DNA from: Pricia antarctica
Lineage (GTDB): Bacteria; Bacteroidota; Bacteroidia; Flavobacteriales; Flavobacteriaceae
Assembly (NCBI RefSeq): GCF_900101815.1
Contig: NZ_FNAO01000011.1
Location: forward strand, 36,479-100,478
Direction of reading: 5' to 3'
Length of the DNA stretch: 64,000 bases
Below are positions 54,298-63,052 of this stretch, piece by piece (positions within the stretch are counted from its first letter, which is position 1; each line of letters opens with the position of its first letter). A program made the translations under genes and the position numbers. The notes beneath the pieces are model-generated. The model was not told the origin of the DNA, searched no databases, and saw only the letters and a program-made list of their open reading frames with translations.

Positions 54298-55545
54298 ATG
54301 GGTAATGTAAAATTCAATATCTTTAACGCTATGCAAAAAAACTTACAACTGGAAGAACGCCTTAGAGATAAGACCCGTTTGGTCATAAAGGTCAATTATT
54401 TCAGTTCGATATTTGCGTTGATTTTTTGCTGTATCTGTTTGTTCTTATTGGATATAACCCGCGTTATTCCCTACGTATTCCTGATTTTCGGTGTCCTTAA
54501 CTTGATCAATACCATTCTTTTTAATTACCACCGCAGTCTGACCTTGACCTATAATATCGTGTCGATAATGACTTTGACCGGGGCAAGTATTATTACGCTA
54601 TATAGTGGGGGTATCAACAGTCCGTTTATTTTCGTGCTTGCCCTGATAGTTGTAGCTGGCTATGTGACCACCAAGGCATATGGAACTCTTTATTTGAACC
54701 TCAACCTGCTGATTATCGTCCTGATCTATTCGCAGAGCATCGTCGATTTTAGTTTCGTCTCTAATGTGATTCCCGAAAAATCACGGAATATATTTGCCCT
54801 GATCAGCGTTCTTTTTTCCGTCTATCTCTTGGGAGGTGTATTCGGCAAGAACCTTTTGCACGCCCATCACAATCTCTACAAGACTAAAAACGATCTCGAG
54901 GAAAAAATCAATGAAAAGGAAACCTTGATCAAAGAGGTACACCACAGGGTCAAAAACAACCTACAGACCATATCAAGCTTATTAAGACTGCAATCGCGCA
55001 GCATTGCGGACAAAGAGGTCAAAAGTCTTCTAAAAAGTAGCCAGAACCGGATTATTTCAATGGCCATGATCCATGAAATACTTTATATGCGTGAAGATCT
55101 TTCAAGAATCGAGTACAAATCATATGTACAAGAACTGGGGGAATATCTGATACGTTCGGTTAAGGGTACTAGCAGCAATATTACCTTAGATATAGACATT
55201 CCTGAGGTAAAGCTCAATATCGACACTGCCATTCCCTTGGGCCTTTTAATAAACGAAACCGTGACCAATGCTTTAAAGTATGGTATTATTGACGAAAACA
55301 AAGGTGAAATATGTATCAAATTACGTAAGGGCGATGACAATGAATTTCTATTGAATATCGGGGACGACGGTATCGGATTCGCGGAAAATATTACGTATAA
55401 AAATTCTAAATCGCTTGGTTTGAAATTGATCCACAACCTGGTACGCCAGTTGCAGGGCTCCATAATCCGTGATTTTTCCAAAAATGGGACACACTATATC
55501 GTCAAGTTCAAGGAGGTAGGAAATAAAATGCCTTCTGTCGCGTAA
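54298..55545 (+). CDS. Membrane histidine kinase, HisKA_2 type (copy 2)
   Basis: The 415-aa protein (or 404 from Met12) has the same layout as copy 1: a multi-helix membrane domain with YSGGINSPFIFVLALIVVAGY (copy 1: YSGGIASPFIFILGVIVLGG), then KEVHHRVKNNLQTISSLLRL, IIDENKGEIC and DDGIGFAENITYKNSKSLGLK. Thirty base pairs separate it from copy 1, so the pair arose by tandem duplication. Divergence is spread over the whole length, which suggests both are functional. It converges on the small secreted protein gene 55557-55811. Confidence 0.88.
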   Translation: MGNVKFNIFNAMQKNLQLEERLRDKTRLVIKVNYFSSIFALIFCCICLFLLDITRVIPYVFLIFGVLNLINTILFNYHRSLTLTYNIVSIMTLTGASIITLYSGGINSPFIFVLALIVVAGYVTTKAYGTLYLNLNLLIIVLIYSQSIVDFSFVSNVIPEKSRNIFALISVLFSVYLLGGVFGKNLLHAHHNLYKTKNDLEEKINEKETLIKEVHHRVKNNLQTISSLLRLQSRSIADKEVKSLLKSSQNRIISMAMIHEILYMREDLSRIEYKSYVQELGEYLIRSVKGTSSNITLDIDIPEVKLNIDTAIPLGLLINETVTNALKYGIIDENKGEICIKLRKGDDNEFLLNIGDDGIGFAENITYKNSKSLGLKLIHNLVRQLQGSIIRDFSKNGTHYIVKFKEVGNKMPSVA

Positions 55546-55556
55546 GATACTCGACC

Positions 55557-55811
55557 TTATACCCATTTAGCCGTGCTGTGTTTTGTATCGAATGTCAAAG
55601 CCTTCTTGACCCTCGCATTTTGAAATTTGTACAAACGGGCTAAACCGTTTTCGGTGCCAACCTTAGTTTGCGAAGCACTGCTAATACTGTCAGTGCCACT
55701 ACCCAGAACAATACCCATTTCAATACTATTAATTTTACCATCAGTTTCCGTATTTGCCAGAGCCAGGGCTCCGAAGATTAGAACAAAAAATAAGGTCGAA
55801 ATAGCTTTCAT
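55557..55811 (-). CDS. Small secreted protein, LYK-RVKK family member 1
   Basis: This 84-aa protein has a signal peptide (MKAISTLFFVLIFGALALA) and a mature part of about 65 residues with no cysteine. Its C-terminus (ARLYKFQNARVKKALTF followed by DTKHSTAKWV) matches member 2 (ARLYKRSNTRVKKELTFYTK) and member 3. The middle is Ser/Gly-rich and unlike the others. The conserved basic, aromatic C-terminal motif could be a binding or processing element. A bipartite site lies 58 bp upstream. I recognise no known family. Confidence 0.7.
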   Translation of the reverse strand: MKAISTLFFVLIFGALALANTETDGKINSIEMGIVLGSGTDSISSASQTKVGTENGLARLYKFQNARVKKALTFDTKHSTAKWV

Positions 55812-55869
55812 GTGTAAGTTTTAGGTTACATAAATATAATGTGAAAAAGATATTCGGCCCGATGTTGTC

Positions 55870-55894
55870 CGTTGAAAACCAGTGTTTTTCGGTA
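55870..55894 (-). promoter_or_regulatory. Bipartite regulatory site, copy 1
   Basis: The + strand reads CGTTGAAAA then N6, then TTTTTCGGTA, 25 bp in all. It lies 58 bp upstream of the start of member 1. The same layout recurs before members 2 and 3. ACCGTTTACCGTT-type repeats lie slightly further upstream (+ strand 55915-55931). Confidence 0.6.
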
Positions 55895-56067
55895 TAATGA
55901 AGAATCAACGGTAAACGGTAAAAAATGTTGGATGAGCGTACTGGGACGTCGAAACCGATTAACGATGGGATGTGTTTTTAAACGTTGATTTTTCTCAAAA
56001 AAATACCATGCAATGGGTGCATGGCGGTTAAAGTATGGTGTAAAGCCCATTTCGTTTAGCAGAATGC

Positions 56068-56307
56068 TTACGACATCTTGGCACGGTTCGCCTTGGTATA
56101 AAAAGTAAGTTCTTTTTTTACCCTGGTATTAGAACGCTTATACAAACGGGCGATCTCTGTGGCAGATTGAAAAGGTATTGCTTTAAAAGAGGATTCGGTA
56201 ACGATAGTCATTTCGACCCCATCGACTTTTACGTCATCAGTTGCATTTTGGGCTTGTGCGTTAACTCCGATAAAAAGAACAAAAATTAAAGTAGCGATAG
56301 TTTTCAT
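56068..56307 (-). CDS. Small secreted protein, LYK-RVKK family member 2
   Basis: The 79-aa protein has a signal peptide (TIATLIFVLFIGVNAQAQ) ending in an AQA-type cleavage site. The mature part contains VDGVEMTIVTESS, similar to INSIEMGIVLGSG of member 1, and the shared C-terminal motif ARLYKRSNTRVKKELTFYTK. It is on the same strand as member 1, 256 bp upstream of it. A bipartite site is found 57 bp before its start, with a shared AGTATACCCTAT element between site and gene. Confidence 0.72.
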   Translation of the reverse strand: MKTIATLIFVLFIGVNAQAQNATDDVKVDGVEMTIVTESSFKAIPFQSATEIARLYKRSNTRVKKELTFYTKANRAKMS

Positions 56308-56364
56308 GACTTGCGTTTTTATATAAGTAGAACGCAGTATACCCTATTTTACAGAGTTGTAAAT

Positions 56365-56390
56365 CGTTGAAAAACACGTCATTTTCGGTA
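56365..56390 (-). promoter_or_regulatory. Bipartite regulatory site, copy 2
   Basis: The + strand reads CGTTGAAAAACACGTC then ATTTTCGGTA, 26 bp, 57 bp upstream of member 2. Spacing is one base longer than in the other two copies. Confidence 0.6.
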
Positions 56391-56537
56391 ATCGGCACCA
56401 CTCCGGTCAAAGGGTCAAAACCTGCCGTTAAACGGATTTAGGTTCGAAAACACTTTATCGGAACAGGGTGTATTTTAACCGATTCTGTTCTTGAAAATAA
56501 AAGGTAAAGCATGAATTTTTGAAAGTTTTATCGACAC

Positions 56538-56570
56538 TTGTGACCCCTATTTAATTTTTTTCTACTTTTG
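56538..56570 (+). promoter_or_regulatory. Promoter of the 57-aa membrane protein gene, probably leaderless
   Basis: TTG (56538-56540), 22 bp, TACTTTTG (56563-56570). The ATG at 56576 is only 5 bp after the -7 box. Confidence 0.55.
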
Positions 56571-56575
56571 ATGCT

Positions 56576-56749
56576 ATGGATTTAAAGAAAATTTTCGGTA
56601 CCGTTTTAACGGTATTGGGCATCGGCGGCCTCGTATACACAGCAATACTTTTCGCCAATGACTCGGGCACTACGAAAATGCTGTTCGTATATGGTATTCT
56701 AGGAGCTATATTCTTCTTTTCGGGGGTCGGCCTGGTAAAAAAGGGGTAG
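56576..56749 (+). CDS. 57-aa two-helix membrane protein
   Basis: An ATG-started frame reads MDLKKIFGTVLTVLGIGGLV and then a second helix ILGAIFFFSGVGLVKKG. Two transmembrane helices with a polar loop (ANDSGTTK) match a small membrane protein group that I recall from many Flavobacteriia. The promoter box ends 5 bp before the ATG, so the transcript may be leaderless. Function unknown. Confidence 0.75.
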   Translation: MDLKKIFGTVLTVLGIGGLVYTAILFANDSGTTKMLFVYGILGAIFFFSGVGLVKKG

Positions 56750-56771
56750 AGCGGGGTTAGTTAACAGCCTC

Positions 56772-59327
56772 TTAAACGCCTTCCTTTCGCAAAACTTCCA
56801 AAGGCGGACTTTTCAGAACACTGCGACTGTTCAGCAATCCAATGGCAAGAACTAGGGCCGTGATTCCAGGCAAAACGATTAGAAACGGCACCCATGAGGG
56901 TACAAAGGCGGTCTCGAAGACAAAGAGCGCCAGCAATTGGCTACCGATTAACGACAGTAGAATGCCGATACTGCTCCCCAAAACACCGAGATACCCATAT
57001 TCCAAAGCGGTAATTTTTAAGATCTGTTTGCTTTTGGCCCCTAAGGTCCGAAGCAGAACACTTTCTCTGATGCGCTGATACTTGCTGGTACGTACGGAAC
57101 CAATGAGCACGATGATACCGGTGAGGATGCTAAAGAAGGCCATGAAATTGATGACCCATGAAATTTTTCCGAGAATAGCGTCCACGACTGTCAATAGCTG
57201 TCTAAGATCTAGTATGGAGATGGTCGGGAATTCTTTTACCAGCTCCCGCTGTAAGGAAGCTGACGTGCTTTCGTTCGGCGTATTGGTGGTCAAGACCCGA
57301 AATTGAGGAGCGCTTTCCAGAACACCGGTCGGAAATACCACCGAAAAGTTCAATTGCATCCGCCCCCAATCCACCGCACGGATACTGGCTACTTCGGTTT
57401 CCATCAACATGCCCTGTACATTGAAAACGAGCTTATCCCCTACCCCGACCTCGGCATCACGGGCTACATTATCGGAAAGGGAAACGGGTACGACATTTTC
57501 CTCTTTAGATTTGGCGGGCCAACTTCCGGCCTCCAAGGTTTCGGAAGCGATCAACGAATCGCGATACGTGACTCGAAACTCATGGTTCAGTATCCACCCG
57601 TTAATAGTCGAAGCAGTATCCAAACGGATTTCATTTACTGAACGGTCCTTTATTTTCTGCATTCTCATGGTTACGATGGGGATGTTGTTCAGTAGTGGCA
57701 ATCCCTTTTCCGTAATCCGGCTTGCAGCGGCATACTGTTGTTCGGGCTGTACATCCAATAAAATCAGGTTGGGTGCCTTTTCATTGGCTTCCAACGAAGT
57801 TTTCGCCAAAAGGATATCCTTGGAAAAATATAAGGTACTGATCAAAAACGTACCCACACCGATGGCCAGAATCAAAACCATGGTCTGATTATTGGGCCTA
57901 AAAAGATTTAAAAGGCTTTGCCGCGCCGTAAAGCCCCAAGACGCCGGAAAGTATTTTTTTATCGCTTTCATAAAGAGATTCGCAACCCCGCCCAACAGGG
58001 CGAAAACTATCAAAATACCCGCTGCGAAAGACAGGGCGTACTTCCAGTTGCCCAACAACCAAAAAGAGAAGAGAAAAATAAATACCATGATGGCCGACAG
58101 CACCAAAATATTGGCTTTACGAGATTTTTGGCTTCCATTTTCCTGAATGCGCAATACCTGGAGCGGCGACACATACCACGTGCTTAAGAGCGGCGATAGG
58201 GCAAACAATACCGACATGAACAACCCGAGTAGCAGCCCCATAAGAATTGGCGCCACGGACAGGGAAATTTGGACATCGAAAGGTAAAAAGCCTTGTAGCA
58301 GCAAAGGAAACGATTGTTGTATGAGCAATCCCACCAAGGTTCCGACCAGTCCACCGATAAGACCCATTCCCGCAATCTGTATGAGGTAGATCAAAAATGT
58401 TTGCTTACGACTGGCCCCGATACATTTGAGTACGGCGACGGACTGCAATTTTTCTTTAATATAGATATGTACCGAACTGGCGATACCCACACAACCCAAT
58501 AATAAGGCAATAAAAGCGACCAAATTCAGAAACTTACCGAAGTTTTCATAACGGCGGCCCAAACGCTGGCCGGTAGAAGTATGCGTGTCGAGATCGGCAT
58601 TTTCAGCATCGAGCAATGGATCAACCTTGTCCTCCAAAGCCTCGAGATTCTGATCGAGCTTAGCCACAAAATAAAAGTCGTAGCCGACCCGGCTACCAAT
58701 TTGTACCAATCCACTTGCTTCAATAAAACGATAGGGAATCAACACCGGTGGTGCAACGGAGGCTGAAACCCCCGTACTTCCCGGTGCGGAAATCAAAGTA
58801 CCTGCAATAGGCAAAGAAATATTTCCTATGGAAATGGAATCGCCGGGTTTTAAATCGAACTGCAACATTAAGGTCGCATCGACCAGTGCCTTGCCCGATT
58901 GTTGATATTCCGTGGCCGCGGAGACGGGGTCGGTTTCCAGTTCTCCATAAAAAGGAAACTTGCCGTCAATACCCTTAACATTTACCAATTTGGTATTTCC
59001 GCTTTTCGGGAAAACGGCCATGGATGGAAAACCGACACTCTTGGCATCGGCCCCGCCCAGCGAATCAATGATCTGTTGCACCCTTTCATTAGGAGGCTGA
59101 TTACTGTCGATGATAAAATCCGCTCCCATCAAGGCTTTGGACTGGAGTTTTATATTTTCCTTTAAATTTTCGCTGAAGGATTGGATGGAAACCACTGCGG
59201 CGATACCCAGAATAATGGAAGCCATGAACAGTACCAAGCGTTTGCCACTGGCCTTACCGTCGCGCCACGCCATTTTAAGTAGCCAGTTCAAGTTCGTTTT
59301 GGTCGAATTGCCCTTATCGTCTTTCAC
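56772..59327 (-). CDS. ybbP: ABC transporter permease, FtsX-like (YbbP type)
   Basis: The 851-aa permease starts at a GTG that overlaps the upstream ATPase stop (GTGA). The N-terminal helix (GKRLVLFMASIILGIAAVV) is followed by a large periplasmic domain, then clusters of helices with FtsX repeats (LNLVAFIALLLGCVGIASSV and, at the C-terminal end, INFMAFFSILTGIIVLIGS). The layout matches YbbP, an ABC permease with ten helices that works with YbbA and the esterase TesA. A role in moving or releasing lipids or lipoproteins is suspected but not established. Confidence 0.9.
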   Translation of the reverse strand: MKDDKGNSTKTNLNWLLKMAWRDGKASGKRLVLFMASIILGIAAVVSIQSFSENLKENIKLQSKALMGADFIIDSNQPPNERVQQIIDSLGGADAKSVGFPSMAVFPKSGNTKLVNVKGIDGKFPFYGELETDPVSAATEYQQSGKALVDATLMLQFDLKPGDSISIGNISLPIAGTLISAPGSTGVSASVAPPVLIPYRFIEASGLVQIGSRVGYDFYFVAKLDQNLEALEDKVDPLLDAENADLDTHTSTGQRLGRRYENFGKFLNLVAFIALLLGCVGIASSVHIYIKEKLQSVAVLKCIGASRKQTFLIYLIQIAGMGLIGGLVGTLVGLLIQQSFPLLLQGFLPFDVQISLSVAPILMGLLLGLFMSVLFALSPLLSTWYVSPLQVLRIQENGSQKSRKANILVLSAIMVFIFLFSFWLLGNWKYALSFAAGILIVFALLGGVANLFMKAIKKYFPASWGFTARQSLLNLFRPNNQTMVLILAIGVGTFLISTLYFSKDILLAKTSLEANEKAPNLILLDVQPEQQYAAASRITEKGLPLLNNIPIVTMRMQKIKDRSVNEIRLDTASTINGWILNHEFRVTYRDSLIASETLEAGSWPAKSKEENVVPVSLSDNVARDAEVGVGDKLVFNVQGMLMETEVASIRAVDWGRMQLNFSVVFPTGVLESAPQFRVLTTNTPNESTSASLQRELVKEFPTISILDLRQLLTVVDAILGKISWVINFMAFFSILTGIIVLIGSVRTSKYQRIRESVLLRTLGAKSKQILKITALEYGYLGVLGSSIGILLSLIGSQLLALFVFETAFVPSWVPFLIVLPGITALVLAIGLLNSRSVLKSPPLEVLRKEGV

Positions 59328-60013
59328 AAGTGTACGGTGCTTTCGTTGGCAATAATCTTTCCACCTCTTAATCGCAGGATGCGTTGGTTTCTTTGGGCCA
59401 ATTCCAGATCGTGCGAAACGATGACCAGTGTGGTATTGGCTTCTTGGTTCAGCTCGAATAGCAGCTGCACGACTCTTTCACCGGTTTCCTCATCAAGGTT
59501 CCCGGTAGGTTCATCGGCAAATAATATGGAAGGATTGCTTGAAAATGCCCTGGCCAAAGCAACTCGCTGCTGTTCACCGCCGGAAAGCTGGGAGGGATAA
59601 TGGTGGGAACGATCCGCCAAACCGACCTTGTCCAACAAATCCATGCCAGATTTACCCGGGTTTTTAATCCCCTGCAATTCTAAGGGTACGATTACATTTT
59701 CTAAGGCCGTTAAGGTGGGCAACAGCTGAAAGTTTTGAAAAATAAACCCGACTTCCCGATTGCGCAACGCGGCACGTTCGTCTTCGTTCAGGGTCGACAA
59801 GTCGATACCGCAAAGGGCCACCGAACCGGAATCCGCTCGGTCGAGACCGGCACAAAGTCCCAATAAAGTGGTCTTACCACTGCCCGAAGGCCCCACAATA
59901 GCAAACGTTTCCCCTTCTTCGATATCGAAGGTGATATCGTCTAAGACCGTTAACTCTTTTGTGCCACTTGTATAGTGCTTCGCCAAATGGCTTACGTTTA
60001 ATATCTTTGCCAT
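59324..60013 (-). CDS. ybbA: ABC transporter ATP-binding protein (YbbA/LolD-like)
   Basis: The 229-aa protein has Walker A VGPSGSGKTTLLGLC, Q-loop FQNFQLLPTLTALENV, signature QLSGGEQQRVALARAFSSNP and Walker B ILFADEPTGNLDEETGE. The VIVPLELQGIK segment fits the MacB/LolD/YbbA class. It overlaps the ybbP gene by 4 bp. The tesA-like esterase gene is divergent, 87 bp away. Confidence 0.93.
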   Translation of the reverse strand: MAKILNVSHLAKHYTSGTKELTVLDDITFDIEEGETFAIVGPSGSGKTTLLGLCAGLDRADSGSVALCGIDLSTLNEDERAALRNREVGFIFQNFQLLPTLTALENVIVPLELQGIKNPGKSGMDLLDKVGLADRSHHYPSQLSGGEQQRVALARAFSSNPSILFADEPTGNLDEETGERVVQLLFELNQEANTTLVIVSHDLELAQRNQRILRLRGGKIIANESTVHL

Positions 60014-60100
60014 GAAATTGCTTAATTTTCTTGTGTACCCGCCAGTTTATTGTCGGACAGAATCGGAAAAATAGGCAAATGATTCCGATTTTCAGACCCT

Positions 60101-60814
60101 ATGGCTATGCAGAACCTCTTAAAGTTTCGTTATATTTTACTGGTGGCATTCCTCGTGTCATGTGGGGATGCCCCGAAAAAGGAAGCCGATCCAGCGCCGG
60201 CCAAAACCGAAGACGCCATCACTAAGGCCGCTGAAATATCCGACGAAAAGATCATCCTTTTTTTTGGCAATAGCCTCACCGCGGGCTACGGTCTCGATAC
60301 GGAAGAAGCTTTTCCTGCATTGATTCAAAACCGGTTGGATTCGTTGGCCCTGAATTATACCGCCATCAATTCGGGACTGAGTGGGGAAACCACCTCGGCC
60401 GGACTCAACCGGCTCGACTGGGTACTCAATCAAAAAGTAGCCGTTTTTGTATTGGAACTGGGGGCCAACGACGGACTTCGCGGTATTCCCATAAAGGAAA
60501 CCCGTGCAAATCTTCAAGCTATAATCGATTTGGTACGCAAAAAAAATGCCGATACGCAGATTGTTTTGGCGGGCATGCAGATTCCTCCGAACATGGGCCA
60601 GACGTACGCTAGCGAATTTCAGGAGATTTTTCCGGACTTGGCAGAAAAGAACGATATAAAACTGATTCCCTTTTTATTGGAAGGTGTCGCGGGCCATCCC
60701 GACCTAAACCAAGACGACGGAATTCATCCTACACCAGAAGGACAACTCATCGTAAGGGATAATGTCTGGGATGTTTTAAAGGATATTGTTCAGAAAGAAA
60801 CAGTGTTGAACTAA
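60101..60814 (+). CDS. tesA: GDSL-type arylesterase lipoprotein (TesA-like)
   Basis: The 237-aa protein has a lipoprotein signal (LVAFLVSCG; an ATG two codons further on is an alternative start). The SGNH hydrolase blocks are FFGNSLTAGYGL (nucleophile Ser), INSGLSGETTSAG, LELGANDGLRG and DGIHPTPEGQ (Asp-His). TesA enzymes hydrolyse thioesters, lysophospholipids and aryl esters. It is divergent from ybbA-ybbP, the usual partner group. Confidence 0.92.
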   Translation: MAMQNLLKFRYILLVAFLVSCGDAPKKEADPAPAKTEDAITKAAEISDEKIILFFGNSLTAGYGLDTEEAFPALIQNRLDSLALNYTAINSGLSGETTSAGLNRLDWVLNQKVAVFVLELGANDGLRGIPIKETRANLQAIIDLVRKKNADTQIVLAGMQIPPNMGQTYASEFQEIFPDLAEKNDIKLIPFLLEGVAGHPDLNQDDGIHPTPEGQLIVRDNVWDVLKDIVQKETVLN

Positions 60815-60877
60815 ATGAACAGTACAATCTGCGCATTTCGCAAGAGGCATTTCGCTTAACGCACTTTGTAACACCTT

Positions 60878-61123
60878 TTACACCCACTTCATGTATTTCT
60901 TTTTTGGGGTAAAGGAAAGTTCCCTGCGGATGATATTCTCTTTCATCTTATACAGGATAGCCGTTTTGTTTTCAATAACGGGCGAAGGCTCGGAACCCTG
61001 CAATGGAGGTAGCGTCTTTTCAAGCGGTATCGTATCGATTTCAATGATTTGAGGACGCTGGACTTTGGCGATTGCATTTAAACTGAAGAAAAGTATGGTT
61101 ACCAAAGTCAAGATTAATCGCAT
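60878..61123 (-). CDS. Small secreted protein, LYK-RVKK family member 3
   Basis: The 81-aa protein has a signal peptide (LILTLVTILFFSLNAIAK). The C-terminal motif ILYKMKENIIRRELSFTPKK is a diverged form of the motif in members 1 and 2 (LYK, then two basic residues, ExxF). The terminal MKWV echoes AKWV of member 1. A bipartite site lies 65 bp upstream and an AGTTACCCTATA element lies between. It sits about 4.6 kb from members 1 and 2, converging with tesA. Confidence 0.65.
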   Translation of the reverse strand: MRLILTLVTILFFSLNAIAKVQRPQIIEIDTIPLEKTLPPLQGSEPSPVIENKTAILYKMKENIIRRELSFTPKKKYMKWV

Positions 61124-61188
61124 AGTCCATTATTTTAAAACAGTTACCCTATACTAACGGCACCTATGAATTTTTAATAGGTATTTTT

Positions 61189-61213
61189 CGTTAAAGGGTA
61201 TGAAATTTCGGTA
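61189..61213 (-). promoter_or_regulatory. Bipartite regulatory site, copy 3
   Basis: The + strand reads CGTTAAAGGGTATGA then AATTTCGGTA, 25 bp, 65 bp upstream of member 3. It is located like copies 1 and 2. Confidence 0.55.
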
Positions 61214-61580
61214 AAACGTAATAAATCGGATGAAATACAGTCGATGAGGTAGGGTAAAGGACAGACTCAGCTGTTAGTAATACAGTTTGCAATGTGTTAA
61301 CTTACCTGTGTTAATAGATTAAAGGAAAAGCAAACAAATCAAAAATAATTGGGAAAAGATCCGTTTTATACTTGCTTCCGTATGTAACTTGCACTTTATT
61401 CGGAATAAAATTTTTCTTACAAAATATATTTGATTGCCCTATCGAAAACATCGGTATTTCATCGATAAAATGAAAATTAAATAGGCGAGCAACAAGGATT
61501 TCAATAATTTTGCTCCTTTAATAGTATTGTGAATTACCCTTTAGTAGTACAGTGATTTAATAACTTAAATGTAATAATCT
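61214..61580. other. Intergenic region upstream of the Ig/malectin lipoprotein
   Basis: A 367-base AT-rich stretch between divergent genes. It contains TAATTTTG at 61505-61512, a -7-type element for the gene starting at 61581. No gene was seen. Confidence 0.45.
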
Positions 61581-62894
61581 ATGAAACTCAAATTGTTTAA
61601 AAGGTACTTTCTGTTCGCGATTATGGCCGCCTCTTTTGCGGTGATACCAGTTGCCTGTAGTAGCGACGATCCCGGTACCGAACCCCCCGTAGTTGTTGAC
61701 CCTATCGCCGATCCGACGAATGCCAACTCGACCATCGCAGCCAGTTCGCCAGTGGTCGCCGACGGGATGGCGACATCAACGGTGACCGTTAAGATTGCGG
61801 ATACCGATGGAAAACCCTTTACTAAAAGTGCCGGCACGGTAGTTTTAAATTCGACCGGTTCTGCAACCTTATCCGCGGTAACCGATAATAACGATGGTAG
61901 TTATTCCGCCACGGCAACCAACACCGTCGCCGAAACAGTGACCATTTCCGGTACGTTGAAGGCTGTGGCCATTACTAAAACGGCCGAAATTGTCTTTGCG
62001 GCCGCTGCTGTCGTTGCTGGAGATCCCGATCCGACCAACGCCAATACAACTATCGATGCCACCGCAACGGCCTTGGTGGACGATGTTTCGACTTCAACGG
62101 TGACCGTACAATTGGCGGATGCCGATGGTATATTATTGGCCGTCAGCGGGGGTACGGTGACATTGACCTCCACGGGCTCTGCAACCGTATCTGCAGTAAC
62201 CGACAATAACGACGGCACGTATACGGCTACCGTAACAAATGGAGTAGAAGAAAATATTACTATTTCGGGTACGCTTAACGATGTCGCTATTACCGATACG
62301 GTCGATATTACGTTCAATCCCGACGATTCGAATCCCGCCCAGGATGTAGGTCAATCGACTGTGCCCTTAGGACCTTCACTATTGCGGATCAACAGTGGTG
62401 GCCCTGAAGTTACTTTAGATGGCAATGTCTTCATGGCAGATCAGTATTTTGATGCCGCCAATACCGTAGCATATACTAATCCCCAAGTTACCGAAATAGC
62501 CGGCACCGATGACGATGCGCTTTATCTTACGGAAAGAATAACTTCTGATAACGCAGCAGGCGGTATTAAAGGCCCATTTTCTTATACTATTCCTATTAGC
62601 AATGGTACCTATTCCGTAAAACTCTATTTTGCGGAAATCTACTGGGGCAGTCCAAATCCCCAAGGTTTTGACGGTGATATAGGTAAACGAATCTTTAATG
62701 CAACAATAGAAGGAACTCAAGTTTTTACCGGATATGATCTTGTTAAAGACGTAGATCCTGCCACGGCCAGTGCAAGAATGTACGATATTGAAGTTACCGA
62801 TGGCGAATTGAATATTTCGTTCGAAGCCACGGTCAACAAACCAAAAATATCGGGCATCGAAATACTTGGAACCGGTACGATAGAAGGAATGTAA
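61581..62894 (+). CDS. Surface lipoprotein with two invasin-type Ig domains and a malectin domain
   Basis: The 437-aa protein has a lipoprotein signal with lipobox VACSS, followed by SDDPGTEPP, an acidic stretch that may act as a surface export signal. Two Ig-like repeats of invasin/intimin type share the pattern TSTVTV(K/Q)(I/L)AD(T/A)DG and AVTDNNDG(S/T)Y. A malectin-type carbohydrate-binding domain follows from about 265 (LRINSGGPEVTLDG, YSVKLYFAEIYWG, RIFNATIEG). It probably binds glycans at the cell surface. It is followed by a strong terminator. Confidence 0.85.
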   Translation: MKLKLFKRYFLFAIMAASFAVIPVACSSDDPGTEPPVVVDPIADPTNANSTIAASSPVVADGMATSTVTVKIADTDGKPFTKSAGTVVLNSTGSATLSAVTDNNDGSYSATATNTVAETVTISGTLKAVAITKTAEIVFAAAAVVAGDPDPTNANTTIDATATALVDDVSTSTVTVQLADADGILLAVSGGTVTLTSTGSATVSAVTDNNDGTYTATVTNGVEENITISGTLNDVAITDTVDITFNPDDSNPAQDVGQSTVPLGPSLLRINSGGPEVTLDGNVFMADQYFDAANTVAYTNPQVTEIAGTDDDALYLTERITSDNAAGGIKGPFSYTIPISNGTYSVKLYFAEIYWGSPNPQGFDGDIGKRIFNATIEGTQVFTGYDLVKDVDPATASARMYDIEVTDGELNISFEATVNKPKISGIEILGTGTIEGM

Positions 62895-62956
62895 TATCTA
62901 ATCAATCGATAATCGGTCCTTAAAGCGATCGATGGATTATAATTTACAATTGATTT

Positions 62957-62997
62957 AAAAGGACTGTCCGGAAAACTTCGGACAGTCTTTTTTTTTA
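62957..62997 (+). terminator. Rho-independent terminator
   Basis: GACTGTCCG / CGGACAGTC forms a perfect 9-bp stem with loop GAAAACTT and a T-run; it ends the Ig/malectin lipoprotein transcript. Confidence 0.9.
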
Positions 62998-63052
62998 TGA
63001 ACTTTTTGAGTAAGTTATCGTAAATAAAAGGACTAACAAAAAAAAGCTACAA

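Noticed and set aside
55826..56050. Reverse 74-codon frame between secreted members 1 and 2
   Set aside because: It covers the bipartite regulatory site of member 1 and lacks a signal peptide or the family motif.
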